DNA from: Xiphydria camelus
Lineage: Eukaryota > Arthropoda > Insecta > Hymenoptera > Xiphydriidae
Assembly: GCA_963678675.1 (NCBI GenBank)
Contig: OY783197.1
Location: 7,137,143 to 7,201,142, forward strand
Length of the DNA stretch: 64,000 nt
Direction: 5' to 3'
Shown: positions 11,343 to 23,141 of the stretch, piece after piece
Layout: the number at the start of each line of letters is the position of its first letter
Position numbering within the stretch: position 1 is the first letter of the stretch
The notes under the pieces: model-generated
Seen by the model: the letters and a program-made list of their open reading frames with translations, nothing else
The model's database searches: none
Told to the model about the DNA's origin: nothing
Translations under genes and position numbers: made by a program

Positions 11343-11497
11343 ATTAATAAAAGAAATATACTTTCCAATTTAAATTAAATACATGTGTTTTTTTAGCGTA
11401 GCATGGCTCCCTACCTATGGATATCTGCTAAAAATTCGTCAAATGACGGCCAAAATCAATCCACAATCTACCTGTGCGAAGCCGGGCGAGTCGCTAG
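11343..11497 (+). mobile_element. Helitron 3' end (hairpin and CTAG terminus)
   Basis: Downstream of the helicase remnant the sequence ends GCGAAGCCGGGCGAGTCGC then CTAG at 11494-11497, followed by T. A GC-rich hairpin just before a CTRR terminus, inserted between A and T, is the known Helitron 3' signature. This fixes the end of the element. Confidence 0.75.
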
Positions 11498-11515
11498 TAT
11501 TCAATAAAACAGCGA

Positions 11516-11692
11516 TCAAGAGACACGGCAGACACTCAGACACAACAGCGCTGATGTCGCGGGCACCCGTGTATCTTTACACCACAAATGTCGTCCCCTG
11601 CACCCCTCAATTTTTACATCGAATTTTCTCAATAAATATATGGTTATAACCAAAACTATGCTTAGTTACGCCATATAAATTGATCACACAGG
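11516..11692 (+). repeat. Dispersed repeat A, first half (copy 1)
   Basis: Begins AGAGACACGG and ends near GCCATATAAATTGA. The same block is at 15058-15228 and 34628-34830 (+) and 43495-43665 (-). It contains CCCCTCAATTTTTACATCGA and a stretch with AATAAATATATGG. No coding potential. Confidence 0.75.
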
Positions 11693-14600
11693 CACACAAA
11701 AAAAAGGTCTTGTTCCCGGAACCAGACCAGCATAGCTTTATGTTTTTGGGGTCGCTGAATCTGAATCCGATGTCCGTTTGTCTCAATCAGGTCAAGTTTA
11801 AGGTCATTTCAAGGTCAAGTCCTGGAAAATTAGTAAAATCGATTCAGATTAGTATTTCTATATATCTTTGGGGTCGCTCCGATGTTCATTTGATCCGACA
11901 AGGTCAAATTCGAGGTCATTTCAAGGTCAAATGTGTTTATTCTGCCAAAAATGAATTTTTTACTGCAGATTCTGAAAGAACGGGAAATTTTACATCTAGA
12001 TATGTATCCAATTTTTTTGGTAACATAACCCCAAGGTTATTTCAAGGTCACTTCATATTACTGTATGGAGAGTTCATATGACAATTGCAAAAATAAGAAA
12101 ATGTGTCTTTACGGGACTAAACTACTACGTCAATATGTTTTCGGGGGCACTGAGTTAGAATCGGAGGTGCGTTTGCCTCCAGTATGTCAGGGTCAAGTTC
12201 ATTTCAAGGTCAAATCCAGCAAAAATGTTCAAATCTTTTCGCATCATCACTCCGTTATATTTTTGGAGTCGCTGGAATGTGAATTTTGTAACTCACTCCC
12301 CCGCTTCTTCATCATTTCGCCTTCTTTTATAAAACGTACTCATTTATCCTCAAAAGATCTGTGCAAGGGATTTCTCTTGCGTTCTTTTCCTTTTTCCGCG
12401 CTTTCTCTCTGCAACATCCAACAGAAATCTGCCATCATGTTTTCATCCCATCTACCCTGAAATCTTCGTTCTACATCTTTAAAATCTTGGTGGAAACGTT
12501 CTCCTTGTTCTTCACGAAAATTGCCAACGTTATCTGGAAATTCGTCTACATGACTGTCCATCATATGTAATTTTAAACTCATATTACATTCCAATCTCCT
12601 GAAATTCTCAACCATGTCAGATATTATTTTTTTGTTGTCCGAGCTCTTATGATTGCCTAGAAAATTACTACATACTTTCTTGAAGCTGACCCATGCATTC
12701 TTCTCAGTGGGGATCATTTGAGTTACGAAGTGATCGTCTCTGAACATTTTTCTGTTCTGAGGTCCATCGAATACTCCCGCTCCTAATTTAGCATCAGATA
12801 GACTTGGAAATTGATCTCGTAAGTATTTGTAACAATCGCCTTCTTTATTCAATGCTTTGACGAATTGTTTCATGAGTCCTAACTTTATATGTAATAGAGG
12901 TATCAATATCTTCTCTGGATCTATCAACGGCTGCTGTAAGATATTGTCAGATCCTACAACGGAGGATGTTCTAGGTTCCCAAACCTTTTCTACGTAATGA
13001 TTGCTTTTACCTCTAAAATCCCATTTACAAAGATAACACGGTTTTTTTGCTATAGCCAGATTGCAGTCCCAGAATCATTGTGAGGATTTTAAAATCTCCG
13101 GAAACTTGCCATTTGTAGTCATCATATTTTATTGTTGCTAATAAAGTTTTCAAACATTCATACGATTTATTCATAACAGTCGAATGCGCAACTGGTATTG
13201 GTGCGTACCTATACGTTAGTATTGTGGAATAAGACTGCTTTGAGACTACATTGACTAGAATCGATAAAAAGTCTCCATTGATCAGCACTGTAAGTATCGG
13301 GCTTTAATTTGTCGATTAATCCTTTGACATTATTACAATAAACGAGAGACTTTTCTCTTGTCCTGTAAAACGTTACCTCCGTTTTCTTCTCTTCAGCAGA
13401 TTTCTCTCTTTCAACGTGGAAGCACACATCGGCAGCAGCCGGTATCGGGAAGCATACGTGACAGTACTCGGCAACATCTTTCGGCAATCCCATATTACGA
13501 ATGAAATCGATCAGTCCTTCCTGTGAGAACAATTGAGGCTTTTTTTTCTTACAACCCGTTGGAACGTATTCATGTGAATCATCTTCAGTTTCACTTTCTT
13601 CATCATTCGATTGGCCATCTTCGCTGCCACTTTCATTTCCGCTCACATATCTCTCATCGTCACTATCAGTTCCATTTTCACTCGTGTAACTTTCATCTTC
13701 GCTATCAGTTCCACTCATATAGCTCTTATCTCTATTATCATCATCGTACTATTCCCATTCCCATACAATCTCGTCTATTACCATTCCATCTAAACTGAAA
13801 TTCTGTTTGTTCGTATTGTCCCCGTTGGAAATAACAGGTAGTGTGACACTCGTAACGTTAGCATACTTTATATGTCATTTATTTTTCATATTGTACCCAG
13901 TTAAATTTATTTTGCAGAAATAAAATCTTCTCTACATTGCGGTTTGGTCCAATGTGTTGGTATAAGAAAATTGAAATATTTCTTGTGTCGAGATTTATCA
14001 CAACGATGGAACATTGTGTTACAAGAAGCATAAATGATGTGTGGTACCCAATAATTACCTTCATATGAGGAATACCTATGTATAAGGGAAAAAAACGCAA
14101 GATAAATCCTTTGCACAGATCTTTTGAGGATAAACGAGTACGTTATAAAAGAAGACGAAACGATGAAGAAGCAGCAGAGTGAGATACAAAATGCACGTTC
14201 CAGCGACTCCAAAAATATAACGGAGTGATGAGGCGAAAAGATTTGAACTTTTTTGCTGGATTTGACCTTGAAAAGAACTTGACCCTGACATACTGGAGGC
14301 AAACAAACCTCGGATTCTAACTCAGTGCCCCCGAAAACATATTGACGTAGTAGTTTAGTCCCGTAAAGACACATTTTCTTATTTTTGCAATTGTCATATG
14401 AACTCTCCATATAGTAACATGAAGTGACCTTGAAATGACCCAAAAAATTGAATACATATCTAGACGTAAAATTTCCCGTTCTTTCAGAATCTGCAGTCAA
14501 AAATTCATTTTTGGTTGAATAAACACATTTGACCTTGTCGAATCAAATGGGCATCGGATTTGGATTCAGCGATCCCAAAAACATATAGGAATACTAATCT

Positions 14601-14760
14601 GAATCGATTTTACTAATTTTCCAGGACTTGACCTTGAAATGACCTTAAACTTGACCTGATTGAGACAAACGGACACCGGATTCGGATTCAGCGACCCCAA
14701 AAACATAAAGATATGCTGGTCTGGTTCCGGGAACAGGATCTTTTTTTTGTGTCTCTGTGT
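11693..14760 (-). mobile_element. 3-kb DNA transposon with ~700-bp inverted arms
   Basis: The left arm (about 11693-12395) and right arm (about 14085-14760) are inverted copies, sharing CCGGAACCAGACCAGCAT, GTTTGTCTCAATCAGGTCA, TACGTCAATATGTTTTCGGG and CCTTTGCACAGATCTTTTGA. Both arms are dense in TCAAGGTCA. The gene between and partly within the arms is listed next. Long inverted arms plus one gene imply a cut-and-paste element of an uncertain superfamily. Confidence 0.85.
12340..13718 (-). pseudogene. Transposon-encoded protein of unknown superfamily, nearly complete
   Basis: Starts MSGTDSEDESYTSENGTDSD, a Ser/Asp/Glu-rich head of about 45 residues. PQLFSQEGLIDFIRNMGLPK, SADQWRLFIDSSQCSLKAVL, VSGDFKILTMILG, PCYLCKWDF (Cys pair), LHIKLGLMKQFVKALNKEG, NFLGNHKSSDNK, LKLHMMDSHVDEFPDN and RFQGRWDENMMADFCWML follow in order. 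I recognise this protein type from many arthropod and Hydra genomes as a transposon-associated family; I cannot name the superfamily. Two lesions are visible. One is a shift near 13210-13220, where about two bases are missing after FHNTNV. The other is one extra base in a seven-T run at 13042-13048, which hides the PCYLC segment in another frame. The latter could be a sequencing error. The end of the gene runs into the left arm of the element. Confidence 0.8.
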
Positions 14761-14761
14761 T

Positions 14762-15050
14762 ATTCTCTATTGATAGAGACCAGAATAAATGTTATAAGTT
14801 ACATACATATTAACAGAGATTCTTCCTTAGCAACGCGAAGCCAAGCCCCTTGCGCCTAAAAGTCGAGAATCCGATTTCTCGGCCCATATATATATATATA
14901 TGTCAAAATGTCACTCTAATTCCGCCTATCTTCGGCGATAGTCGGCCATGATCGGAAATGTGTACACAGATGCGATAACACGCATACGCCATCAAATGTA
15001 TGTGAGAGTGTGTGAAAGAATATATTCTTTGAATGTTTGGTTATGGTTTT
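14762..15050 (+). repeat. Dispersed repeat A, second half (copy 0)
   Basis: Matches 15228-15560 and 34830-35100: TTCTCTATTGATAGAGACCAG, AACGCGAAGCCA, a (TA)n run and CTTCGGCGATAGTCGGCCATG. It lacks the first half. Confidence 0.7.
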
Positions 15051-15057
15051 CATAGTT

Positions 15058-15610
15058 AATCAAGACACACGGCAGTGTCTCGCGGCATGTTCGTTCAAAG
15101 TCGCAGCACCCGTGTATCTTCACAGGAAAAATGTCTGCCCCCTTCACCCCTCAATTTTTACATCGAATTTTCTCAATAAATATATGGTTATAACCACTAT
15201 GCTCAGTTACGCCATATAAATTGATTATTCTCTATTGATAGAGACCAGAATAAATTTTATAAGTTACATATTAACAGAGATTCATCCTTAACACAACGCG
15301 AAGCCACGCCCCTCCCGCCTAAAATTCGAGAATTTTAGATTTCTCAGCCGATATCCATATGTCAAAATGTCACAAAAATTCCGGCAATCTTCGGCGATAG
15401 TCGGCCATGGTCGGAAATGTGTATACATAGATGCAATCAAACACACACACGCGCCATTGAATGTGTGAGATATGTATATTCCGGTTTTCATCGTCGACCG
15501 TTCGGCGATGATCGGAATAGCGTACACAAATGCGACCACACGCATAAGCCATCTAATGTATGTGAGAGAATATATATGTATGACTTCGAATGCCTGTATC
15601 TCTTTTCCTA
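15058..15610 (+). repeat. Dispersed repeat A, full copy
   Basis: First half (GACACACGGCAGTGTCTCGCG; a small hairpin GACACGGCAGTGTC in other copies) runs to about 15228, and the second half with GATAGAGACCAG and CGGCGATAGTCGGCCATGG from there. The GTCGG...CGGCGAT words recur inside it. Confidence 0.7.
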
Positions 15611-15701
15611 ATTACTTTTAAAATATTTTTTCTTTTTCCTTGAATTCAGAAAATTATAGCGAGCATTTCCATTGCTGCAATTATTTCCATGCAATAACAT
15701 A

Positions 15702-16702
15702 CAGGGTGAGCCAAATGTATGGAAACGGTGGAATAACTTTCGAGGGAAACATTTTGAAGAAAAATGTTTCAAACAAAACATTTAGGACTTTTCCCTGGCC
15801 ATCCAATGGTGACCTTGAATCTGACCATGAACTCGACCTTGAAGGTCATTCCAAGGTCAAGGTCGCTTTTTTAAATGGGAACCCCTATTTTTTATGGCGG
15901 ATTTGGAAGGAGCGGAAAATTTTACGTCCGAATGTGACCTTTGACCTTGACCTTGGATTCAAGGTAAAGGTCTACGATCAAATAGGAAAGTTTTAGGTTT
16001 TTTCCCTGGCCATCTAATGGTAACCATGAATCTGACCTTGACCTCGACCTTGAAGTTCATTCCAAGTTCAAGGTATCTTTTTTAAATGGCAACCTACATT
16101 TTTTATCCACCGATTTATCTGAAATTTGGTATGGGGGTTTTTTTAGGTTGCTGATTACGATTCTGAAGATAGATTTTGAAAATACTTCAATACAAGATGA
16201 CGGATCCAAGATAGTGGCAAAATTTTGGAATATCCACCGATTTATCCAAAATTTTGTGCTCATGTCACTTTGCCTTAAGTGGCTGGTTGCTAACACCATA
16301 AACAATGTACGTTGCCACTTAAAAAAGATACCTTGAACTTGGAATGAACTTCAAGGTCGAGGTCAAGGTCAGATTCATGGTTACCACTAGATGGCCAGGG
16401 AAAAAACCTAAAACTTTCCTATTTGATCGTTGACCTTTATCTTGAATCCAAGGTCAAGGTCAAAGGTCATATTCGGACGTAAAATTTTCCGCTCCTTCCA
16501 AATCCGCCATAAAAAATAGGGGTTCCCGTTTAAAAAAGCGACCTTGACCTTGGAATGACCTTCAAGGTCGAGTTCATGGTCAGATTCAAGGTCACCATTG
16601 GATGGCCAGGGAAAAATCCTAAATGTTTTGTTTGAAACATTTTTCTTCAAAATGTCTCCCTCGAAAGTTATTCCACCGTTTCCATACATTTGGCTCACCC
16701 TG
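15702..16702. mobile_element. 1001-bp palindromic element, CAGGGTG ends, TA duplication
   Basis: CAGGGTGAGCCAAATGTATG at 15702 is repeated as its reverse complement ending at 16702, and both ends are flanked by TA (15700-15701 and 16703-16704), as in Tc1/mariner-mobilised elements. The arms extend about 400 bp each with high identity; both contain many AAGGTCA words. The open frames over the two arms (15640-15996 + and 16698-16408 -) are mirror images created by the palindrome. The centre (about 16100-16290) is related to the 121-bp tandem unit at 58.9-59.3 kb (AAGATGACGGATCC). Confidence 0.88.
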
Positions 16703-16985
16703 TATATTATATTATGGTTTAATGCCGACTATATATGTTCAGTTGCTCGTTTCATATGGTGACAGTAAATGTATCCAGCTGTCAAAATAGCTTAAAAAAG
16801 AAGGAAATAACATGACTCTATATTATCGACTATCGGATTATTTATACCTTACCGACTGCCGAAGTCAAATTTCAAGGTATCGATCGTAGGTATGACTTTG
16901 ATCGGTTTTCCTGCGGACATACGGCAGTTATTTATGGAAATCCTTTCACGAACGAATTGTTCTGGGGAAAATATATATATTATCG
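16703..16985. other. No feature recognised
   Basis: AT-rich intronic sequence without repeats or ORFs I can name. Confidence 0.4.
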
Positions 16986-17400
16986 AAACATTAATTATAA
17001 AATCATTTCATAATATTACGAGAATAAATCAAAAGTAACGTGGTTATAATTAATTAACTCGTATCGTTATAAAATGTGAGACTTTAATTTTGTGGTAATA
17101 AAAAGCTAGTCTTCTACATGTGTACCTACGTATTCTCCTCATGAATAAATTCCAAAAAGTAGTGAAATCCCCCCAAAAACACAGATTCTCTGTAAAAAAA
17201 GGCGGCATGTTCATTCAGTGCCAACAAAAATTGATACGTAAAATACTCTCCAAAAAAATTTGAAATCAATTAAAATCGCCATGTTCAAGATTTATATATA
17301 AAAAATAAAAGGCGTCATTTGGAAGGAAAATTATTGTAAATTAAGTTATTAAATAATTCGACTAAAAAAATGTATAAAAAATCTTCATAAAAAAGAAAAG
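16986..17400 (+). repeat. Dispersed repeat C, solo copy
   Basis: Carries CGAGAATAAATCAAAAGTAA, GTGAAATCCCCCCA, GGCGGCATGTTCATTCAGTG and AAATTCGACT-like words (here ATAATTCGACTAAAA). The same block forms the arms of the inverted elements at 39302-40350 and 44680-45605. Confidence 0.75.
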
Positions 17401-18070
17401 TCCGGACTGCGAACTCATGAGCAGCCTTGATTCGCCAACACAGACAGCTTGCCTTGTCATTATGACCGATGATGGGATTCATTCGAAATAAGTACTTCGC
17501 TTAGATTGTGATGATATCAAACGGTACGAACCGACCTTCCGAATTCCGTCTATCGTGCGACGGAACAAGTACCGACTTTTCCACGTTTAACTTAACATTT
17601 TTATAATTGAAATTTCTTATTTTTCAATATTTGTTCCCGTACGAAACTATACAAATAATAGTATTAGATTACAAATAACGACAATTAAATAAAAATTGTA
17701 ACAAATTATTGCCCAATTACGAAAATTATTTAACAGTAAGAAAAACATGTGGAGTTTATACATGGAATTTAAATTGAAAACTGAAACTTTTCTTTGATAA
17801 AACGACAATTTTTAACAGGAAATAATATATTTACAATTACATTGGTTAATAAATTAAAATCATTAAAGTTCACGAAATTAAAGAAACATACATTAAATCA
17901 CGATAGAATACGATACTCCGAAATTTTACTCCAAAACGTGGTAAATGCAACTGAAGCTATAAACTCATTCTATTTTTTATGACTTAAAATTCTGTAAAAC
18001 CTCATTGTACTATGCTGAAAGGATCGAAGCTTATTTCCATTTTCAACTGTATTTCAGCTCTGCCCTAGAC
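17401..18070. other. No feature recognised
   Basis: AT-rich; one 62-codon ORF (17794-17982) without recognisable motifs. The sequence just before 18071 includes TGTATTTCAG, which could be an old splice acceptor of the transposon gene that follows. Confidence 0.35.
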
Positions 18071-18185
18071 ATGGAACAGGACGGATTGTGTACAATTTGT
18101 AATGGGGAATTTACAGAAGATCGTGAAAATGTTGTTTGTGTACGTGAACGGGGCCTGAAGACGTTGATTATAAAAAGTCGACTAA

Positions 18186-18260
18186 GGGCCAGTTTTACCA
18201 ACAGGTATAAACGCAGTATAGCGCTATACCGCGTTTATAACTGTTGGTAAAACCGGCCTT
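18186..18260. mobile_element. MITE D, internally deleted copy, TAA duplication
   Basis: GGGCCAGTTTTACCAACAGG ... AAAACCGGCC forms a 75-bp hairpin flanked by TAA on both sides (18183-18185 and 18261-18263; right end slightly altered). Same family as 26042-26167 and 54246-54371 but lacking their middle. Confidence 0.85.
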
Positions 18261-18276
18261 TAAAGGGGATAATACG

Positions 18277-18487
18277 TAGAGTACTGGGAAAGTTTTGCAA
18301 TATGCCACAACAATGAATCGCAGGTTTGTTGCTTGTTGCTGCATTTTGAGACACGTTCATACGTGCATAGTAGCCGCCGCGCCAAGTCGATGGGCTCAGT
18401 TATTCAAATATGTCTCAACATGCAGCAACAAATAACAAACTTGCGATTCATTGTTGCGGTATATTGCAAAACTTTCACAGTACCATA
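18277..18487. repeat. Hairpin element
   Basis: Arms about 18277-18352 and 18411-18487 are inverted: GTACTGGGAAAGTTTTGCA against TGCAAAACTTTCACAGTAC, and AACAATGAATCGCAGGTTTG. About 58 bp of loop. Confidence 0.8.
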
Positions 18488-18589
18488 TGTAAGTGGGATA
18501 ACATTGTTCCAAGAGATATGCAGTTTCATCTAATAGGCCAATCAAATTATAATTTGAATATTAAATAAATTATTAATGCACAATAATAT

Positions 18590-21500
18590 CAATTTAACCT
18601 TTGAAATATAGTCGATAATGAAATATTAGATTTGTGGGTGCCACAATTCGGCCATAATTGTTTAAACAACGAAAAATGTTAGAAAAAGTTGACCGCGGTG
18701 CCGTTTTTGACTTCCCCCGGCCAAACGGTTAGAGATACATAAGAAATGGATAGGACTAAAGTTAAAATGCATAAAATTTTGCTTCAAAAAAGTCGGCGAC
18801 GGCATTGTCCTAAAGTTTATAATTTTCCCGTTATGAGCGTTCGAAGCCGTACTTAAAAAATGCGCCGCCTATAACGAAAGTAGAAAGTGCCGCTTTTGTT
18901 GTGAAATGAATTTTTTAACTTAATAAATGATTTTAAAAATCTGAAAAAATTCAGGACGTTAGTTAACGATTCAAAGAATAATTTGCTTCTGGAAAAGTTT
19001 TTTGTAGCATTTTTTATATTTTTTGCGCTCAATTTATTTCACACTTCTTTTACCATTTTTTCATATCATTTTAAATCGGTTAACTTTTAAACTAATTGAC
19101 GTATCCGAATGATCTTTTATGCAATTTTTTCGTCATTTAATATTGTCTTCATCTTTGATCCCTTGGAATTTTATTGTCCACCTCACCGTTATTTTAAAAA
19201 TCGTTGAGAAACAAATGCCGAGACCGTTTCCCGTGTATGTAGATTCCATCTTTCAATATTTACATGTTTTTAATCGACTTTTTAAAATGGTTCACTTGTG
19301 CATATCTCTGAATATTTTTTTTCTTTGTGTCTGACATTTGTGTATGCAAAATTGTTATAAATAAATGAAAAAAAAGAATATAATAATATTTTCTTCTAAG
19401 CATAATATTGCTCGATTTTTTCAGGTATTTTTCATCTCTGGCATTTTTTTCATTAACTGATTATTTTACGAGATATGATTTTTTAAAGAATATTCTGAAA
19501 CGCGTACCCCTTCCAGCGACGCAAGAGCCTCCTTCACCGTCGCGCGTCTCTGGCCATGCAACTCTCCCATTCGTTTGTATTGCAAATATTTGCAATAATT
19601 GAACAGATAGCAAAACAATGCATAGGACCGATTTTCTTCATTGATAAATGCTGCACCTTTTTAAAACTTTTTTTTCTTGTGGTTAATAGATTCTTGGGAA
19701 AATTCATTAAAGCCAAACAAAACTTTTAATTGCTTTAATTCCAAAATCATAACATTTATGAAAATACTATTATTAATTGTATTGCAGGAACTGATAGATA
19801 TTATGTGATTTAAAAAGGTTATAATTGAGAAAAAGCAAGTATATATAGTTTAAATGAAATATATTGTAAATAATTAAGCATTTTCATTGCAGTCTATTTT
19901 TTTTAGTTTCTATATAATAATTATTCCTGCAATTTTCCTGCTCGTCATTCTTTTACATTTAATTGTTATCCATTGAAACATTATAAAATGTACAAATAAA
20001 ATATAATTAGTAAGTAGTAGTAACTGTTTTTTAAGAAGTGCATGAAATTACAAAAATTGCAATGGTTTATTTTTAATAATACTGAGGTTTACAAATTCTT
20101 GTTATTATTCGGATTGATTTGATTTATTTGGAAAACATTGTATGACAACTATTGGCTTAAATTCCCTCACGAATAATTATTTTTTCAATTGTTTTCAACT
20201 AAAATCGATCTACATTTTACATTTCGAAAATTACATTAATGGAGGGTATGAACACTATTTATTACACAAATCTTATACGTTTTGAGCATGTTTGATACGG
20301 AGATGAGTCAGATAAATTTGACTCAGGGGACTCATTGTTATCATCTCGAACTTGTTCTTGATCGGATTCTGTCATAGTATCATCATCTTCATCGGGGTAC
20401 TACGGGATAATTTATTCACAACATCATCCTAGTTATCGAAGCAGTCTATTGGTTCATCATATTCTTCTTCGGCGTCGCAGTCATCGTCGTCGGTCGAATC
20501 ATCCCTGTCAGTCGTTGCTTGACTATTGGTACAGGCTCTCTTCGCGGCAAGTTTTGCAAAGTAATGAACATTTTAATCCATCTTTTTGGCATCCATATCG
20601 CTTATCACATCCAGTTGTACACACACAAGAAATGGTCTTCAGAAGACTGCCAGGAGCTAGTGGTGCCGTTGACATTACAGGTAGAAACATAGTTTCGGTT
20701 TTTTTCCCAACCCCAGTCTGTTGGATTCAATTCATTTCCTAGCCTCTGTTGGATCTGATAATAATATACTCGTCGACCATGTTGCTCACCCAATGATGAT
20801 GTTGGAGGAAGTGATGCTAATCGGATCTCCGCTGTTGATTTAGCTACGGAGGGACAGACACGTTGATATCGAAATTCATGTAGCGAGATGTTTCCAAAAT
20901 TAGCTCCATACAACTTCATGATATATTTCTCTGTTTGTTGAGCAATTTGTTGCGAAGTGCTATCAGGATGGTAAAAAATAGTTGCTTGCTCTTGAAGTCC
21001 TGTATCCTTTTTTTTTTAAGATATATAAATTGCGTGTCGGTATAGGAGGCTCTTGCGTCGCTGGAAGGGGTACGCGTTTCATGATATTCTTTAAAAAATC
21101 ATATCTCATAAAATAATCAGTTAATGAAAAAAATGCAAGAGATGAAAAATACCTGAAAAAAATCAAGCAATATTATCCTAAGAAGAAAAGATTATTATAC
21201 TCTTTTTTTTTCATTTATTTATAACAATTTCGCATAAACAAATGACAGAAACAAAGAAAAAATATTGAGAGGTTTTCACAAGTGAACCACTTTAAAAAAT
21301 CGATTAAAAATATGTAAATATTGAAAGATGGAATCTACATACACGGGAAACGGTTTCGGCATTTGTTTCTCAACGATTTTTAAAATAACGGTGTGGTGAA
21401 CAATAAAATTCCAAGGGATCAAAGATGAAGATAATTAAATGTTAAAAAAATTGCCTTATAAATCATCCCGATACGTCAATTAGTTTAAAAGTTAACCGGT

Positions 21501-21990
21501 TTAAAATGATATGAAAAAATGGTAAAAGAAGTGTGAAATAAATTGAGCGCAAAAAGTCCAAAAAATGCTACAAAAAATGTGTCTTATTGCAAATTATTCT
21601 TCGAATCGTTAACTAACGTCCTGAATTTTTTCAGATTTTTAAAATCATTTATTAAATTAAAAAATTCATTTCACAATAAAAGCGGCACTTTCTACTTTTG
21701 TTGGAGGCGGCGCGTTTTCAAAGTACGGCTTCGAACGCTCATAACGGGAAAATTATAAACTTTAGGACAATGCCGTCAGGGACTTTTTTGAAGAAAATTT
21801 TATGCACTTTAGCTTTAGTTCTATCCATTTATTACGTATCTCTAACCGTTTGGCCGGGGGAAGTCAAAAATGGCACCGCGGTCACCTTTTTTTAACGTTT
21901 TTCGTTGTTTAAACAATTATGGCCGACTTTTGGCACCCACATATCAAATATTTCATTATTGACTATACTTAAAAGGATAAATTTATATTA
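18590..21990 (-). mobile_element. 3.4-kb transposon with ~950-bp inverted arms
   Basis: The left arm (about 18590-19545) and right arm (about 21040-21990) are long inverted copies, sharing ACTTCCCCCGGCCAAACGGT, GAAAGTGCCGCTTTTGTTGT-type words, CCTTCCAGCGACGCAAGAG and CGTTAGTTAACGATTC. The 1.5-kb centre carries the C-terminal part of a 'CDTTSA'-type protein on the minus strand. The element is inserted inside a plus-strand relative of the same protein family. Confidence 0.85.
20435..20919 (-). pseudogene. C-terminal part of a 'CDTTSA'-family transposon protein
   Basis: Reads KLYGANFGNISLHEFRYQ, RLASLPPTSSLGEQHGRRVY, QQRLGNELNPTDWGW, then after a frame change CTTGCDKRYGCQKDGLKC and CSLLCKTC. 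A stop follows, and another frame supplies an acidic tail (STDDDDCDAEEEYDEP) ending at about 20435. The order (NELNPxxWGW, Cys-rich block, acidic end) matches the plus-strand relative ending at 25209. The N-terminal two thirds are absent. Confidence 0.75.
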
Positions 21991-23074
21991 TTGTGCATTA
22001 ATAATTTATTATTTGGGTTTCAGAAAAAAAAAGTGTTATTTGACTGGCCTATAATCAACGATTATTATTTGAGACAGTACAATCCAATTCACAGCAACCA
22101 ACACCATCAACTTCAGAAATCAGTGTTTTTGGTTTTAATAGTTTATTTTTTCTGTGATGAATCGCTGACTCGAGGAGGATCTAAGAAAGTGCAACATGAG
22201 TACTTCAAGGAGAGAATACTTGATGTTGTTGAACAACGAAATGATGACACTCTGGAAACATGATGATGGAGCGATTGCAAGGCATAACGTCACTTGTTAA
22301 TTTGAAAGCATCTTATCAACAAAAGTGTTACTTCACATTTAGGTACATTGCTTCCCAGGAGTCTAATAATCCTAAAATTAATGAAAATATAGAGTCGGTC
22401 TTCGAAGACTTGTACACATATACAATTTAGTGGAGAATTTGAATTCCTCTTATCAGACCTTAAAGAAATAATAATATGTTTTGAATAACAGAATTTTATT
22501 TAAAAAATTAAAAGAAAAATTTGGTGGTGACATTTATGTTTGGCAAAGTTCTGAGCGGCCACCGAAGCTGTTTTACAAGACGTTCAACATAGTAAAATTA
22601 ACTAGTGAAATTTTATAGGATAAGAACCGAATGGAGGAACTTCAGAAAAAAACCATTTACTCAGCAGCAGCGCAATTACTTTGAAATGATATAGTAAACA
22701 ATAAGTTTCAAAATGAGTCTTAACCACATCACCAGTGAAATTTCTTGACGACGAAAATTCTGAAATTCAAAGATCACTAAATTATTTCCTGAGTGAATTA
22801 TTATTGGGCAAAAAAGTTAAAAATTTAGATGACTTCTTTATTAAGTGTAACAGCATTGCTCATGCAATTATTTCCACCGTACGACCAAAAGCTTTCATTT
22901 CAACTCTATAGTTGACGGTTGGAACTTATGTTTATCGAAACACTGGATCACGACTGATTATTGACATATTATATTATCGAAGGTGGGAATCAGTGCTAGT
23001 TATTACGATCTCCAGTTGTACGAAGCTTCTACAATTATGGACCCCCTACTGTTCATCTTGACGAGCCTTTTTAT

Positions 23075-23076
<2 letters not shown>

Positions 23077-23138
<62 letters not shown>
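23077..23138. repeat. (TA)n microsatellite
   Basis: About 31 uninterrupted TA units; the Tyr-Ile run in the ORF over it is an artefact. Confidence 0.97.

Positions 23139-23141
<3 letters not shown>

Noticed and set aside
13523..13798. His/Phe-rich plus-strand ORFs
   Set aside because: Antisense of the acidic Ser/Asp/Glu head of the transposon protein on the minus strand.
15640..16698. Mirror-image ORFs with DLEGHSKVKVAF-type sequence on both strands
   Set aside because: They arise because the 1001-bp element is a palindrome rich in AAGGTCA; no protein-level evidence.
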